Notes: generated by a model not told the origin, from the sequence alone. Positions 1-7,690 are shown, counted from the first letter of the stretch. The stretch: 14,643 nucleotides of DNA from Flavobacteriaceae bacterium (GCA_947458575.1 CANHBE010000033.1:1-14643); one strand, 5' to 3'. Numbers and translations are program-made.

Positions 1-340
1 CGATCTTTTTAGAAATCGAGTGAATTTGAATCGTTGGATTGAGCGCCAGTAATTTTCTAGAAGCGGTCTCTGCTTTTGATTTCCCAATATCATCGATCGA
101 ATACAAAACCTGTCGTTGTAAATTCGACAGACTTACAATATCATGATCGGTGATGCCAATCGTACCTACACCGGCAGTGGCTAAGTACTGCAGTACCGGG
201 CAGCCCAGCCCACCAGCACCTACCACCATTACTTTCCCGGCTCTTAATTTAGTTTGCGCTTCTTCTCCAAAACCGGGCAACGCAAAATGCCGGCTATAGC
301 GGTCTTTTTCTTCTTTTGAAAATAGGGAAGGATGGCTCAT
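1..340 (-). CDS. moeB: MoeB/ThiF/HesA-family adenylyltransferase, N-terminal part (cut by window edge)
   Basis: This is the first 113 codons of an E1-like enzyme that adenylates the C-terminal glycine of a small sulfur-carrier protein (MoaD or ThiS type) in molybdopterin or thiamine synthesis; it acts in the cytoplasm. Reading leftward from the ATG at 338-340, the protein shows the family opening (KDRYSRHFALPGFG), then the Rossmann nucleotide-binding loop VVGAGGLGCPV at about residues 40-50, followed by the acidic strand ITDHD and the arginine motif SNLQRQ that contacts ATP. The catalytic cysteine and zinc-binding CxxC pairs would lie beyond the edge and cannot be checked. MoeB and ThiF cannot be separated from this part; in Bacteroidota such proteins often carry a rhodanese domain. 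It is divergent from the sigma factor gene and appears unrelated to the lanthipeptide locus. Confidence 0.9.
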   Translation of the reverse strand, partial: MSHPSLFSKEEKDRYSRHFALPGFGEEAQTKLRAGKVMVVGAGGLGCPVLQYLATAGVGTIGITDHDIVSLSNLQRQVLYSIDDIGKSKAETASRKLLALNPTIQIHSISKKI

Positions 341-387
341 CTTTGGCAAATTGAAAATTACAAATACTCCGTTGAATTTTTGGGTCG

Positions 388-395
388 CAAAACTA
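388..395 (-). promoter_or_regulatory. Possible Bacteroidota -7 box for the MoeB-like gene
   Basis: On the minus strand this reads TAGTTTTG, a full match to the Bacteroidota -7 consensus TAnnTTTG. It lies 47 nt upstream of the ATG at 340, implying a short leader of about 40 nt. No TTTG -33 element is found about 19 nt further upstream, so the call rests on the -7 match and its position alone. Confidence 0.35.
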
Positions 396-477
396 CTTTT
401 CTTTGTTTTTGTTGATAAAAAAGTTAATGAATTTTGATGACTTTTCGTATAAACCCATATACTAATAAAAGATTTCG

Positions 478-1050
478 GTGAAGAGTTACGAAGAAAGGGA
501 GTTATTGCAAGATATTCGGTCGGATGTATCATTGAAGAGATACGCTGCCTTAAAACAATTGTATGCCCTTTGTTTTTCTTCCGTGAAGAATTATGTGCTA
601 AAGAACAGTGGAACACTTGAGGACGCGAAGGATATTTTTCAAGATGGAGCCACTGCGTTTTATTATGAGTTGTTGAGCGATAAGTTTCGTGAAGAAGCTT
701 CTTTGAATACATACTTGTTTTCGATTTGTAAGAATTTGTGGCTGCTGAAATTGAGGCGGCAACTGAAGCAATCGATGGTAGCCATTGAAGGGATGGAGAA
801 TATTTCGGAGGAGATGGCTTCGAAAGAACTGGATGTAACCAAGATCAAAGAGTTGATCAATAGCTTGAAGAAGGATTGCCAAACTTTGTTGATCGGATTT
901 TATTATGAACAAAAGTCGATGCGCGAACTGATGGAACTGTTTGGCCTGGGTAGTGAGCAGGTAGCCCGAACTAAGAAGCTGCGCTGCATGAGTAATCTGA
1001 TCGATTTGGTGCGTGATAGAGGTTTAACGTTTGAGAGTTTTCTACGATGA
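478..1050 (+). CDS. ECF-type sigma-70 family RNA polymerase sigma factor
   Basis: A 190-residue extracytoplasmic-function sigma factor that would direct RNA polymerase to its own regulon. Region 2 covers about residues 25-100 and includes the conserved DAKDIFQDG (49-57), the helix around AFYYELL, and the aromatic/basic stretch TYLFSICKNLWLLKLRR that melts and reads the -10 region. Region 4 covers about 123-175 with an HTH (SMRELMELFGLGSEQVARTKK). The start is GTG at 478: an in-frame stop lies at 466-468, and the next in-frame ATG comes only after region 2 is lost, so GTG is forced. Its stop overlaps the start of the next gene by 4 nt (ATGA), the usual sign of translational coupling with a cognate anti-sigma factor. 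What it regulates is not visible; adjacent candidates are the CHAT gene and the lanthipeptide locus. Confidence 0.9.
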   Translation: MKSYEERELLQDIRSDVSLKRYAALKQLYALCFSSVKNYVLKNSGTLEDAKDIFQDGATAFYYELLSDKFREEASLNTYLFSICKNLWLLKLRRQLKQSMVAIEGMENISEEMASKELDVTKIKELINSLKKDCQTLLIGFYYEQKSMRELMELFGLGSEQVARTKKLRCMSNLIDLVRDRGLTFESFLR

Positions 1051-1751
1051 ACATACAAGAAAATAAAGTTGATTTTTTTGACCGCTTCCTGCGAAATGAG
1101 TTGGTAGAAGATGAGCGTGCTGTGTTTGAGCAAAAGCTTCAAAATGATACTTCATTCAAAATAGAATGGGAGGCGTATCAAAAAGCTGTGCAAGTAGTTA
1201 ATCTAATGGGCTTACGAGCGCAATTGGAGAATCTGATGGAGGCCAACCAAAAACCGAAACAAATAGTTGCACACTGGTATGTTTGGGTGCCGATGGCTGC
1301 CGCAGTTGTTTTAATGATTGGTTACTTTTGGCCATCGCAATCGGCTAGTGATCGGGAATTGTTCATTAGTTATTATAAGGCATATCCCAATGTTATAACC
1401 ACTCGCTCGACTAGTAATGAGCTAACTAGTGCCTTATCAGAATACAGCAGTCAGCATTACCTAGAAGCAAATCAATTGCTGGCTGCGATCTCTCCGGCAA
1501 CCGATACCGTCTATTTCTATCGGGGGCTTGTCAATTTGTCTTTGAGCAAATCGGATAGTGCGATTTCAAATTTGTCAAAGATAACTCCAGGTTCGGTGTT
1601 TCAGCAGCAAGCCAACTGGTATCTGGCATTGGCGCACTTATCGAAGAGTGATCGTTTGAATGCAATCAGCTACTTGTTAAAAATAAAAAGCAGTCAATTC
1701 AATTTCGAAAGCGCACAAAAAATTCTAGTGGAAGTTGGTAAGAAAAAATGA
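1047..1751 (+). CDS. Membrane anti-sigma-factor-like protein with TPR-like outer domain
   Basis: A 234-residue protein that probably holds the preceding sigma factor at the inner membrane. The N-terminal 70 residues carry the opening typical of Bacteroidota anti-sigma proteins (DRFLRNELVEDERAVFEQKL, residues 12-31: a short helix, an acidic turn and a second helix). No zinc-binding HxxxCxxC motif is present. One membrane span follows at about 77-95 (from WYVWVPMAAA to GYFWP). The remainder, about 100-234, is helical with repeated small/aromatic spacing like degenerate TPRs (HYLEANQLLAAI, DTVYFYRGLVNLSLSKSDSAI, NWYLALAHLSKSDRLNAISYL-like units) and should face the periplasm. Its start lies inside the sigma gene (ATGA overlap). 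It runs tail-to-tail into the CHAT gene with 4 nt between stops. The anti-sigma role is inferred from position and architecture, not from a catalytic motif. Confidence 0.75.
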   Translation: MNIQENKVDFFDRFLRNELVEDERAVFEQKLQNDTSFKIEWEAYQKAVQVVNLMGLRAQLENLMEANQKPKQIVAHWYVWVPMAAAVVLMIGYFWPSQSASDRELFISYYKAYPNVITTRSTSNELTSALSEYSSQHYLEANQLLAAISPATDTVYFYRGLVNLSLSKSDSAISNLSKITPGSVFQQQANWYLALAHLSKSDRLNAISYLLKIKSSQFNFESAQKILVEVGKKK

Positions 1752-1755
1752 TTGA

Positions 1756-4686
1756 TCAATATTGTTTCTTCCTTCGGTTAAAGGCCCAATAAACTCCGGC
1801 CGCAAAAGCAAGGCATCCCAGTGTGATAAGAATAATAGAGGTGGTGCTCAATTTTTTTACAATGGGTTCATCGCTGCCCAAAATGTAAAACGAATCCCAA
1901 TAGTATGGAGAGGAAGTAATGTTGTCGGCATCGTTCTGTAAGAATTTCATTTTGGCCAAGCGAAGTGCTTCACTTTTGGTGAGCCCCTCTTCAAGCCCCT
2001 CATAAAAATACTTTATAATCAACGGTGCAGTGGCATCAGAAACTTCCCACTTGCTCAAGAGCAAGCTGTTGACGCCTGCAAAAGCAAAAGCTCGGCCGAG
2101 ACTGATAATGCCATCGCCATTGCGAATTTGTCCGTTGCCCGAATTGCAGGCACTGAGGACGGCTAACTCGGCATTTAGATTTAAGCTTGAAATTTCATAG
2201 GCATAAAGTAGCCCGTCATTGATTGAGTCCCCCTTTACAAATTGTAATTTAGAATAGTTGGGATTGGCATCATCAATGGATCCATGCATAGCAAGGTGAA
2301 GAATTTGGTAGTCGGAACACTTTTTCTTAAAGACAGATTCACTGGCTAAGTTAGAATAGTAGTAATCTCCACTCCAAGTTTTTGCAATTTCAGTGATTTC
2401 TTTGGACGTTCCGGGAAGGTCTCCTTTCAAGTCACGTAATTTTATGGATTCTAATGGTTCTGTTGTTGTGTATTGATCAGAATATGAAAAGGCAAGCACT
2501 TTTTGGTTATTTTTTTTCTTGATATTTTCAAAGAGCCTAGCATGTTCGTAAGAATATTGGTAGGATATATTTATTGCTTTGCCAACGAAATTCATGTTTT
2601 TGAAAGGAGAATCTATTTTATCACCCAATAGCGAGAACTGAATTCTCCAGCTTTTACCATCGGGTATTATCTCCAAGTCAAGAACCTTTGTCAAATCAAC
2701 CGAGCCTGGTAGAAGTGCTTGTTTCAACGCTATGGATGAACTAATAATATTACTCAATTCATTATTCGCAATGCTTTGGTTCATGGAGAGAGTCAAACTA
2801 TCAATTGTTTTGCTGTTCTTTTTCCAAATAAGCACTGAATTCTTGGTTAGATATATCCCATATAGATAATCTTTAGCGTCAAAAAAATCCAATAGCGCTG
2901 CATTCGACTTCAATGAAGCTTTAACAGCATCCAGAGTTGTTTTAGGCATGGCATATTTCATCGCATAATAAGATGGATAATTGACCTCTAGAAGTTGAAT
3001 GAATTTATCATACTGAGTTCGAAACTTAAAAATCAACGAATCAACATTCTGTTTTTGCCATTTTTTATTTGTGTAGTATGCAATACTATCGCTCAACGCC
3101 TTCTCTTGATCAGTGATAGCTTTTGGTAGTAGTGTTTTAATAGCTATTTGGTCATTCAATCTTGTCATTAATTGACAACCTTTCTTATATATAGAAATCT
3201 CCCAAAGCCTAGTCAAGTATTTTTTGTCATTGGTTTGTTCATAAAACAAATAATACACATTGAAGAAGTCACTAAAAATTGATTGGGCACGCGATTGAAG
3301 GGCTTCATCGCTTGTACGAGTAACTAAGTAGTTTATTTGTAGTTTAAAATTTTGATAAAGCCTTTCAATTTCGTTTGCTTCAATGCTTTTAGTAGCCCCC
3401 TCTTCTACAAAGGTTTCCATTTTACCTATAATCGAATTCCAGATTTCTCCCACGCTTTCATAAATTTCCTCTTGACTGATCTTCACCTTAGGATTAGATT
3501 CGAATGCGCTGTCATAGTATAGTTTAGAATTTGAATACTTCTTTTGCTTTCTATACAATTCACCAAGACTATTAAATACCATGCTTACAGATGAACTCTC
3601 GAAACCCAACAACGACTTTCTTATTTTTAGTGATTTTTTGATGAAAAATTCAGAATCGTTAAAAAGAGGCTGCGACCTTTTCATGTAATTGATACCAAGA
3701 TTCAAATACATTCTAGCCACCTCAAGATTGTTCTCATTTCCATGGGTCAGTTTAACTTTAATTGCATCGATCATTGTACTTTCTGCCTCACCATATTTAC
3801 CTAGCTCAAAAAGTGAATTACTGAGATTGTTTAGAGTTTGGCCTTTTAAACTAGGAATTCGTTCTTCATGTTCTGTTCCTTTTAAAAAGTTTAAGTGATT
3901 TTGCTCCATTTTAAAGTAAGCAATAGCACTGTCATACATTTGCTTTTGATGATAGATTAGCCCGATATTATTACAAAGCTGTATAAAATAAAGAGGCTTT
4001 TTATTGGGATCAATAATAGCTGAGATATGTTTGAAGTAGTCCATAGCCCTTTGCAGATCTAAATTTTGCCATGCAGAAAGCCCCAGGCTGCCATATGCCC
4101 GGATTTGGATGTCTAGATTGGGATCTTTGATTTTTTCCATTAGATCGAGAGCCTTTTGTGGCCATTTACTAGCCGATAGGTTATCTCCCTTCGCCCGGCA
4201 ATTAATACTCATTTCAAGATACAGCGTTGCTAAAAGAGAATTATAAATGGAGTCTTTTTCAAGAATAGTTATCGACTTAATTAAAGATTTTTCTACTTTT
4301 TTAAAATCACTCTGTTTAGAGCCAACCATCCTAACAATATCATAGCTTTTTGCTAGTTCCTGCTTAAGCCTTTTCGTATTGAATAGCTTCTCATCTAATT
4401 TAAGATTTCTAGAAATGCGTATTTCGGCAGAATCGAGTTTATTCATCAGAAAATAACTCATTGCTATTTTCTGATTGACTACTAGCGTTTGTTCAAGATT
4501 ACTTGTATAGGACAAAGCCCTTTTATAGAATGAAATGGCCAATTGAAATTCACCCATTTTTTTTGACGTCTCTGCTTTTGTTAAATATTGACTGAATTGA
4601 GTTGAATCGGAGCATGTATTGATTGATAAATATGCTACCGATGAGAAGCTAGAGATTATGAAAAGAAACAGCAAAAGAAATTTCAT
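1756..4686 (-). CDS. TPR-CHAT protein, secreted and C-terminally membrane-anchored (caspase-like protease domain)
   Basis: A 976-residue protein combining many TPR-like helical repeats (about residues 35-420), a helical linker (about 420-600) and a C-terminal CHAT domain (about 640-940). CHAT domains belong to the caspase/separase clan. The expected dyad is visible: His801 in LHLAMHG and Cys847 in LSACNSG, followed by GDGIISLGRAFAFAGV and SLLLSKWEVSD, which are typical of the family. I start it at the ATG at 4684-4686 rather than 81 nt upstream because this gives a clean signal peptide (MKFLLLFLFIISSFSSVA) and leaves room for a promoter. A hydrophobic span with the basic tail NRRKKQY ends the protein, so repeats and CHAT domain should lie outside the inner membrane. 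There is no convincing lipobox. Convergent with the sigma/anti-sigma pair and divergent from the exporter gene. Substrate unknown. Confidence 0.88.
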   Translation of the reverse strand: MKFLLLFLFIISSFSSVAYLSINTCSDSTQFSQYLTKAETSKKMGEFQLAISFYKRALSYTSNLEQTLVVNQKIAMSYFLMNKLDSAEIRISRNLKLDEKLFNTKRLKQELAKSYDIVRMVGSKQSDFKKVEKSLIKSITILEKDSIYNSLLATLYLEMSINCRAKGDNLSASKWPQKALDLMEKIKDPNLDIQIRAYGSLGLSAWQNLDLQRAMDYFKHISAIIDPNKKPLYFIQLCNNIGLIYHQKQMYDSAIAYFKMEQNHLNFLKGTEHEERIPSLKGQTLNNLSNSLFELGKYGEAESTMIDAIKVKLTHGNENNLEVARMYLNLGINYMKRSQPLFNDSEFFIKKSLKIRKSLLGFESSSVSMVFNSLGELYRKQKKYSNSKLYYDSAFESNPKVKISQEEIYESVGEIWNSIIGKMETFVEEGATKSIEANEIERLYQNFKLQINYLVTRTSDEALQSRAQSIFSDFFNVYYLFYEQTNDKKYLTRLWEISIYKKGCQLMTRLNDQIAIKTLLPKAITDQEKALSDSIAYYTNKKWQKQNVDSLIFKFRTQYDKFIQLLEVNYPSYYAMKYAMPKTTLDAVKASLKSNAALLDFFDAKDYLYGIYLTKNSVLIWKKNSKTIDSLTLSMNQSIANNELSNIISSSIALKQALLPGSVDLTKVLDLEIIPDGKSWRIQFSLLGDKIDSPFKNMNFVGKAINISYQYSYEHARLFENIKKKNNQKVLAFSYSDQYTTTEPLESIKLRDLKGDLPGTSKEITEIAKTWSGDYYYSNLASESVFKKKCSDYQILHLAMHGSIDDANPNYSKLQFVKGDSINDGLLYAYEISSLNLNAELAVLSACNSGNGQIRNGDGIISLGRAFAFAGVNSLLLSKWEVSDATAPLIIKYFYEGLEEGLTKSEALRLAKMKFLQNDADNITSSPYYWDSFYILGSDEPIVKKLSTTSIILITLGCLAFAAGVYWAFNRRKKQY

Positions 4687-4748
4687 AGATTGGGTTAACA
4701 ACAAGTTGAATCTAATCTGTAAAAAAAAAGATGGAATGTGATTACGTT

Positions 4749-4756
4749 TAGCTTTG
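4749..4756 (+). promoter_or_regulatory. Possible -7 box for the lanthipeptide operon
   Basis: TAGCTTTG is a full match to the Bacteroidota TAnnTTTG element and ends 57 nt before the exporter ATG at 4814, a plausible distance for a leader of about 50 nt. No TTTG is found near the expected -33 position, where the sequence is an A-run (4721-4729). An oppositely oriented box lies 8 nt downstream. Confidence 0.35.
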
Positions 4757-4764
4757 ATCAGTAA

Positions 4765-4772
4765 CAAATGTA
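4765..4772 (-). promoter_or_regulatory. Possible -7 box for the CHAT gene
   Basis: The minus strand reads TACATTTG, again a full TAnnTTTG match, 78 nt upstream of the chosen CHAT start at 4686. No clear -33 element is present. It points toward the exporter's box and the two would share polymerase contact space. Confidence 0.3.
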
Positions 4773-4813
4773 ATAAGTCCGGAATTCTGAAAAAAACCTG
4801 TCTAACGTTAAAA

Positions 4814-7009
4814 ATGAAGTTTCCCTTTTATCGGCAATTAGACGAGATGGACTGTGGGCCCACTTGCCTGCAAATGGTGGCCAAGCACTACGGCCGGTAT
4901 TATTCATTGCCGGATTTGCGCAATAAGGCATTTCTTACACGGGAAGGAGTATCACTCTTAAGTATAAGCGAAGCGGCTGAATCTATCGGGTTTCGGACAT
5001 TGGGGGTAAAAGTGTTATTTGAAAAGTTGAGAGATGAAGTGACATTTCCTTGCATTGTACACTGGAATCAACAGCACTTTATCGTAGTTTATAAGATCAG
5101 GAAGGAGACTATATATGTCGCGGATCCTGCTATTGGATTAATTACCTATACCCGAAAAGAATTTGAAAAATCGTGGTCTTCAAATTCGCAAAATATTCAG
5201 CACGAAGGAGTTGTGTTGCTCTTAGAGCCTCTTCCCGCATTTTATGAATATGAATCCGATACACCCCCCGTAAATCGTAAGAGTTTAAGTTACCTTCTGG
5301 GTTATTTAAAAGGCAATCGTGCTTTAATGGTTCAGCTCTTTATTGGGTTATTAACAGGAAGTTTAATCCAACTGATATTGCCATTTTTAACGCAGTCGAT
5401 TGTGGATGTGGGTATCAATACACAGAATGTACAATTTGTCTATTTGGTATTGGCAGGGCAGATGATGCTTTTTATTAGCCGGACGGCTGTAGACTTTATC
5501 CGAACATGGATATTGCTTCATTTTAGTACGCGCATCAATATCTCATTGATATCTGATTTTCTTTCCAAACTTTTTAAACTCCCGCTCTCATTTTTTGAAG
5601 GAAAGATGATAGGAGATATCTTACGGAGAGTAGATGACCATTCTCGCATTGAGAATTTTTTGAGTTCTTCCTCTCTCACTATTCTTTTTTCATTTTTTAA
5701 CTTGGTAGTGTTTGGCATTGTATTGTTGATTTATAGTGTGCCTATTTTTGCCATTTTCTTTGGTATCAGTTCCCTCTATGTAGTTTATGTACTTCTTTTT
5801 TTAAAGAAACGAGCAGAGCTGGATTATAAGCTGTTTCAGCAAATGAGCGATAATCAAAGTAACCTCATACAAACCGTGCAAGGTATGAGTGAAATAAAGT
5901 TGAATAATTGTGAAACACGCAAACGTTGGGAGTGGGAAAAAATTCAGGCTAAGTTATTTCGCATCAGCGTTTCCTCAACCAAGCTGAGGCAATACCAGGA
6001 CGCAGGAAGCCTATTCTTAAATGAGTCTAAAAATATCATTGTTACGGTAATGGCCGCATTGGCCGTCATGAATGGTAGCATGACATTGGGTATGATGTTG
6101 GCGGTTCAGTATATCATCGGGCAATTAAATACACCGATTCAACAGTTTATTGAATTCACCCGCGAATTGCAAGATGCAAAGATAAGCCTGGAGCGGATTG
6201 GAGAGATTCATGTGATTGATAATGAAGATGCGCGATTACAAAATTCGGAAAGGAATGATTCAGCACCGGGCGGAACAATTATCATGACGAACGTTTCGTT
6301 TCAGTACGAGGGGCCAAACTCGCCCAAAGTACTGGATGGAATTGATCTTATTATCCCAGTCGGAAAAGTAACGGCCATTGTGGGTGCGAGCGGAAGTGGT
6401 AAATCAACGCTCATGAAATTGCTTCTTAAGTTTTACCAACCTACAAGTGGCAGAATCACAGTGGATGGTGAGGATTTAGGACAGATCCATGCGAATCAGT
6501 GGCGAAAGAACTGTGGCGCTGTCATGCAAGATGGCTACATTTTCTCTGATACAATCGCAAATAACATCGCATTGAGTGCTGATCATGTAGACAGAAAAAA
6601 GCTGACTCATGCGGTGACGGTTGCGAACATTCAGGAGCACATTGAATCATTGCCATTGCGATATAATACTAAAATCGGTATGAACGGAAGTGGCTTAAGT
6701 CAAGGGCAGAAGCAACGTATGTTAATTGCAAGAGCAGTCTATAAAGATCCTGAGATTCTTTTTTTTGATGAAGCTACAAGTGCGCTCGATGCGAACAATG
6801 AGAAAGTCATCATGAAGAATCTAAATGAATATCTAGCGGAGAAGACTGTACTCGTGATTGCTCATCGATTGAGTACCGTAAAAAATGCAGATCAGGTGGT
6901 TGTGCTGGAAAAAGGAAAGATTGTAGAGGTGGGGTCACATGAAGCGTTAACCGCTACTCGTGGAAAATATTTTGAATTAGTAAGGAATCAATTGGAGTTA
7001 GGGAACTAA
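4814..7009 (+). CDS. lanT: C39-peptidase ABC exporter that cuts and exports the lanthipeptide (LanT-type)
   Basis: A 731-residue inner-membrane transporter that should remove double-glycine leaders and export the mature peptide, powered by ATP. Domains in order: C39 cysteine protease (1-135) with Gln8, Cys14 in DEMDCGPTC, His88 in HWNQQHF and Asp104 in VADPAIG; a six-span exporter domain (about 165-460); and a nucleotide-binding domain with Walker A GASGSGKST (524-532), Q-loop VMQDGY, signature LSQGQ (628-632), Walker B LFFDEATSALD (Asp652, Glu653) and H-loop His684. All catalytic residues are present, so peptidase and ATPase should both work. I use the ATG at 4814 because homologues begin right before FPFYRQLD; a TTG at 4754 would add 20 residues that do not fit. 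It opens the lanthipeptide gene set; the matching HlyD adaptor is at the far end on the other strand. Confidence 0.95.
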   Translation: MKFPFYRQLDEMDCGPTCLQMVAKHYGRYYSLPDLRNKAFLTREGVSLLSISEAAESIGFRTLGVKVLFEKLRDEVTFPCIVHWNQQHFIVVYKIRKETIYVADPAIGLITYTRKEFEKSWSSNSQNIQHEGVVLLLEPLPAFYEYESDTPPVNRKSLSYLLGYLKGNRALMVQLFIGLLTGSLIQLILPFLTQSIVDVGINTQNVQFVYLVLAGQMMLFISRTAVDFIRTWILLHFSTRINISLISDFLSKLFKLPLSFFEGKMIGDILRRVDDHSRIENFLSSSSLTILFSFFNLVVFGIVLLIYSVPIFAIFFGISSLYVVYVLLFLKKRAELDYKLFQQMSDNQSNLIQTVQGMSEIKLNNCETRKRWEWEKIQAKLFRISVSSTKLRQYQDAGSLFLNESKNIIVTVMAALAVMNGSMTLGMMLAVQYIIGQLNTPIQQFIEFTRELQDAKISLERIGEIHVIDNEDARLQNSERNDSAPGGTIIMTNVSFQYEGPNSPKVLDGIDLIIPVGKVTAIVGASGSGKSTLMKLLLKFYQPTSGRITVDGEDLGQIHANQWRKNCGAVMQDGYIFSDTIANNIALSADHVDRKKLTHAVTVANIQEHIESLPLRYNTKIGMNGSGLSQGQKQRMLIARAVYKDPEILFFDEATSALDANNEKVIMKNLNEYLAEKTVLVIAHRLSTVKNADQVVVLEKGKIVEVGSHEALTATRGKYFELVRNQLELGN

Positions 7010-7029
7010 AACATTCACCAACAAAAGCT

Positions 7030-7356
7030 ATGAGTTTATTGAAATACATTGAACGAGCCAAACGAATGGATGATTTGATTCGGAGAAGAGCGACAGGGGG
7101 AGCGGAAGAGTTTGCACAGCGATTGGGTATCTCTCGAAGTCTGCTAATGGAGCATATCAGAGACCTGAAGGAAATGGGGGCACCAATTCAATTTTGTGAA
7201 GCCACGAAGACCTATTTTTATAAAAGTGAGTATCGGTTTTTGTTTCCAAGGAGAGTGGAAATGAGTGAGTTGCGAGGCGGAAAAAGTTTTAGAAATATTT
7301 TAAGAAAGTCCAGTATGGCTGGACTCACCCTCGATATTTTTATTTCGCAGAGTTGA
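7030..7356 (+). CDS. Small winged-helix DNA-binding protein of the lanthipeptide locus
   Basis: A 108-residue cytoplasmic protein, probably the local transcription regulator. Residues 14-50 form a helix-turn-helix of the DeoR/HTH_11 kind (DLIRRRATGG, EEFAQRLGISRS, LMEHIRDLKEMGAPI) and 51-72 (IQFCEATKTYFYKSEYRF) look like the wing. It begins 20 nt after the exporter stop and 76 nt before the precursor, so it is most likely in the same transcript. No ligand or receiver domain is present. Oddly, residues 77-84 read EMSELRGG, nearly the same as the leader end EMSSLKGG of the neighbouring precursor, followed by a 24-residue tail (KSFRN... to the C-terminus) without Cys. Regulation by or of the C39 exporter is therefore conceivable but unproven. 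Confidence 0.8.
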   Translation: MSLLKYIERAKRMDDLIRRRATGGAEEFAQRLGISRSLLMEHIRDLKEMGAPIQFCEATKTYFYKSEYRFLFPRRVEMSELRGGKSFRNILRKSSMAGLTLDIFISQS

Positions 7357-7432
7357 GAATGCTAGCTTCTACAAGTCTGCCGCGGTTGCTGAAAAGCGAA
7401 TAGAGTAAGCAAAAAAATAAAATTTATCTTTT

Positions 7433-7636
7433 ATGAAAAAGAAGTTGAGCAACAAACTAACGCTTAGAAAGGAAACTTTGGGTTCGTTAAATAGCAGCGA
7501 AATGAGTTCACTGAAGGGAGGAATATCAATTCAAGTTACTTGTGCACAATCAGTGCCAGCAGTTGTGACTTGCCCTTGCGGTGGTGTAACTGCCGGTTGT
7601 GGATCTGGTTTTTTGACTTGTAAGAAATGTAAATAA
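7433..7636 (+). CDS. lanA: Class I lanthipeptide precursor peptide
   Basis: A 67-residue precursor of a thioether-ringed peptide. The leader (1-30) has a basic start, the block KLTLRKETLGSL that corresponds to the LanB-recognition motif of Bacteroidota class I leaders, and ends NSSEMSSLKGG with the double glycine (29-30) expected by the C39 peptidase. The 37-residue core holds six Cys (37, 47, 49, 56, 63, 66) and seven Ser/Thr (S32, T36, S40, T46, T53, S58, T62), so up to six rings are possible. Three Thr sit directly before a Cys (36/37, 46/47, 62/63), which favours pairing of those Thr with a later Cys, for example T46-C49, T53-C56, T62-C66 (inference). The C-terminus KKCK is basic. The core does not resemble nisin or another named product that I recognise. 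A strong hairpin follows at once. Confidence 0.9.
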   Translation: MKKKLSNKLTLRKETLGSLNSSEMSSLKGGISIQVTCAQSVPAVVTCPCGGVTAGCGSGFLTCKKCK

Positions 7637-7639
7637 TCC

Positions 7640-7677
7640 AATGAAGACCAAGTGATCTACATCACTTGGTCTTCATT
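7640..7677 (+). terminator. Perfect 17-bp hairpin with T-rich tail after the precursor gene (partial terminator/stabiliser)
   Basis: The arms 7640-7656 and 7661-7677 are exact reverse complements around the loop CTAC, and the stem is followed by TTATTTTTAA. It begins 4 nt after the precursor stop codon. This form fits an intrinsic terminator that lets part of transcription through, or a 3' stabiliser, giving more precursor message than modification-enzyme message. Because it is a perfect dyad, a protein-binding operator is a second possibility. The GTG at 7652, one candidate lanC start, lies inside the stem. Confidence 0.75.
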
Positions 7678-7690
7678 TATTTTTAATGAT

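Noticed and set aside
1..340. MoeB-like protein as part of a RiPP adenylation system such as MccB
   Set aside because: It is far from the precursor, divergently transcribed and looks like the ordinary cofactor-synthesis enzyme.
4600..4686. Lipoprotein signal on the CHAT protein (Cys after the signal region)
   Set aside because: The residues before that Cys are INT, which do not fit the lipobox pattern.
4687..4767. 27-residue N-terminal extension of the CHAT protein
   Set aside because: It would place a signal peptide inside the chain; starting at 4686 gives a normal signal peptide and a proper divergent gap.
4754..4813. TTG-started 20-residue N-terminal extension of the exporter
   Set aside because: C39 exporters begin right at the FPFYRQLD segment, an ATG exists at 4814, and the extension would run over the putative promoter boxes.
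7307..7325. 7-bp hairpin AGTCCAG-TATGG-CTGGACT near the end of the regulator gene
   Set aside because: It is short, lies inside coding sequence and has no immediate T-run, so chance is a sufficient explanation.
7357..7432. A separate promoter just before the precursor gene
   Set aside because: Only partial matches such as TATCTTTT touching the ATG were found; nothing at a usable distance.
7641..7655. Tiny four-codon frame ATG-AAG-ACC-AAG-TGA after the precursor
   Set aside because: It is fully inside the hairpin arm and has no support as a leader peptide.
7652..7690. GTG at 7652 as lanC start
   Set aside because: It lies inside the 17-bp hairpin stem, and the added residues do not look like a LanC N-terminus; GTG 7691 is preferred, though not proven.
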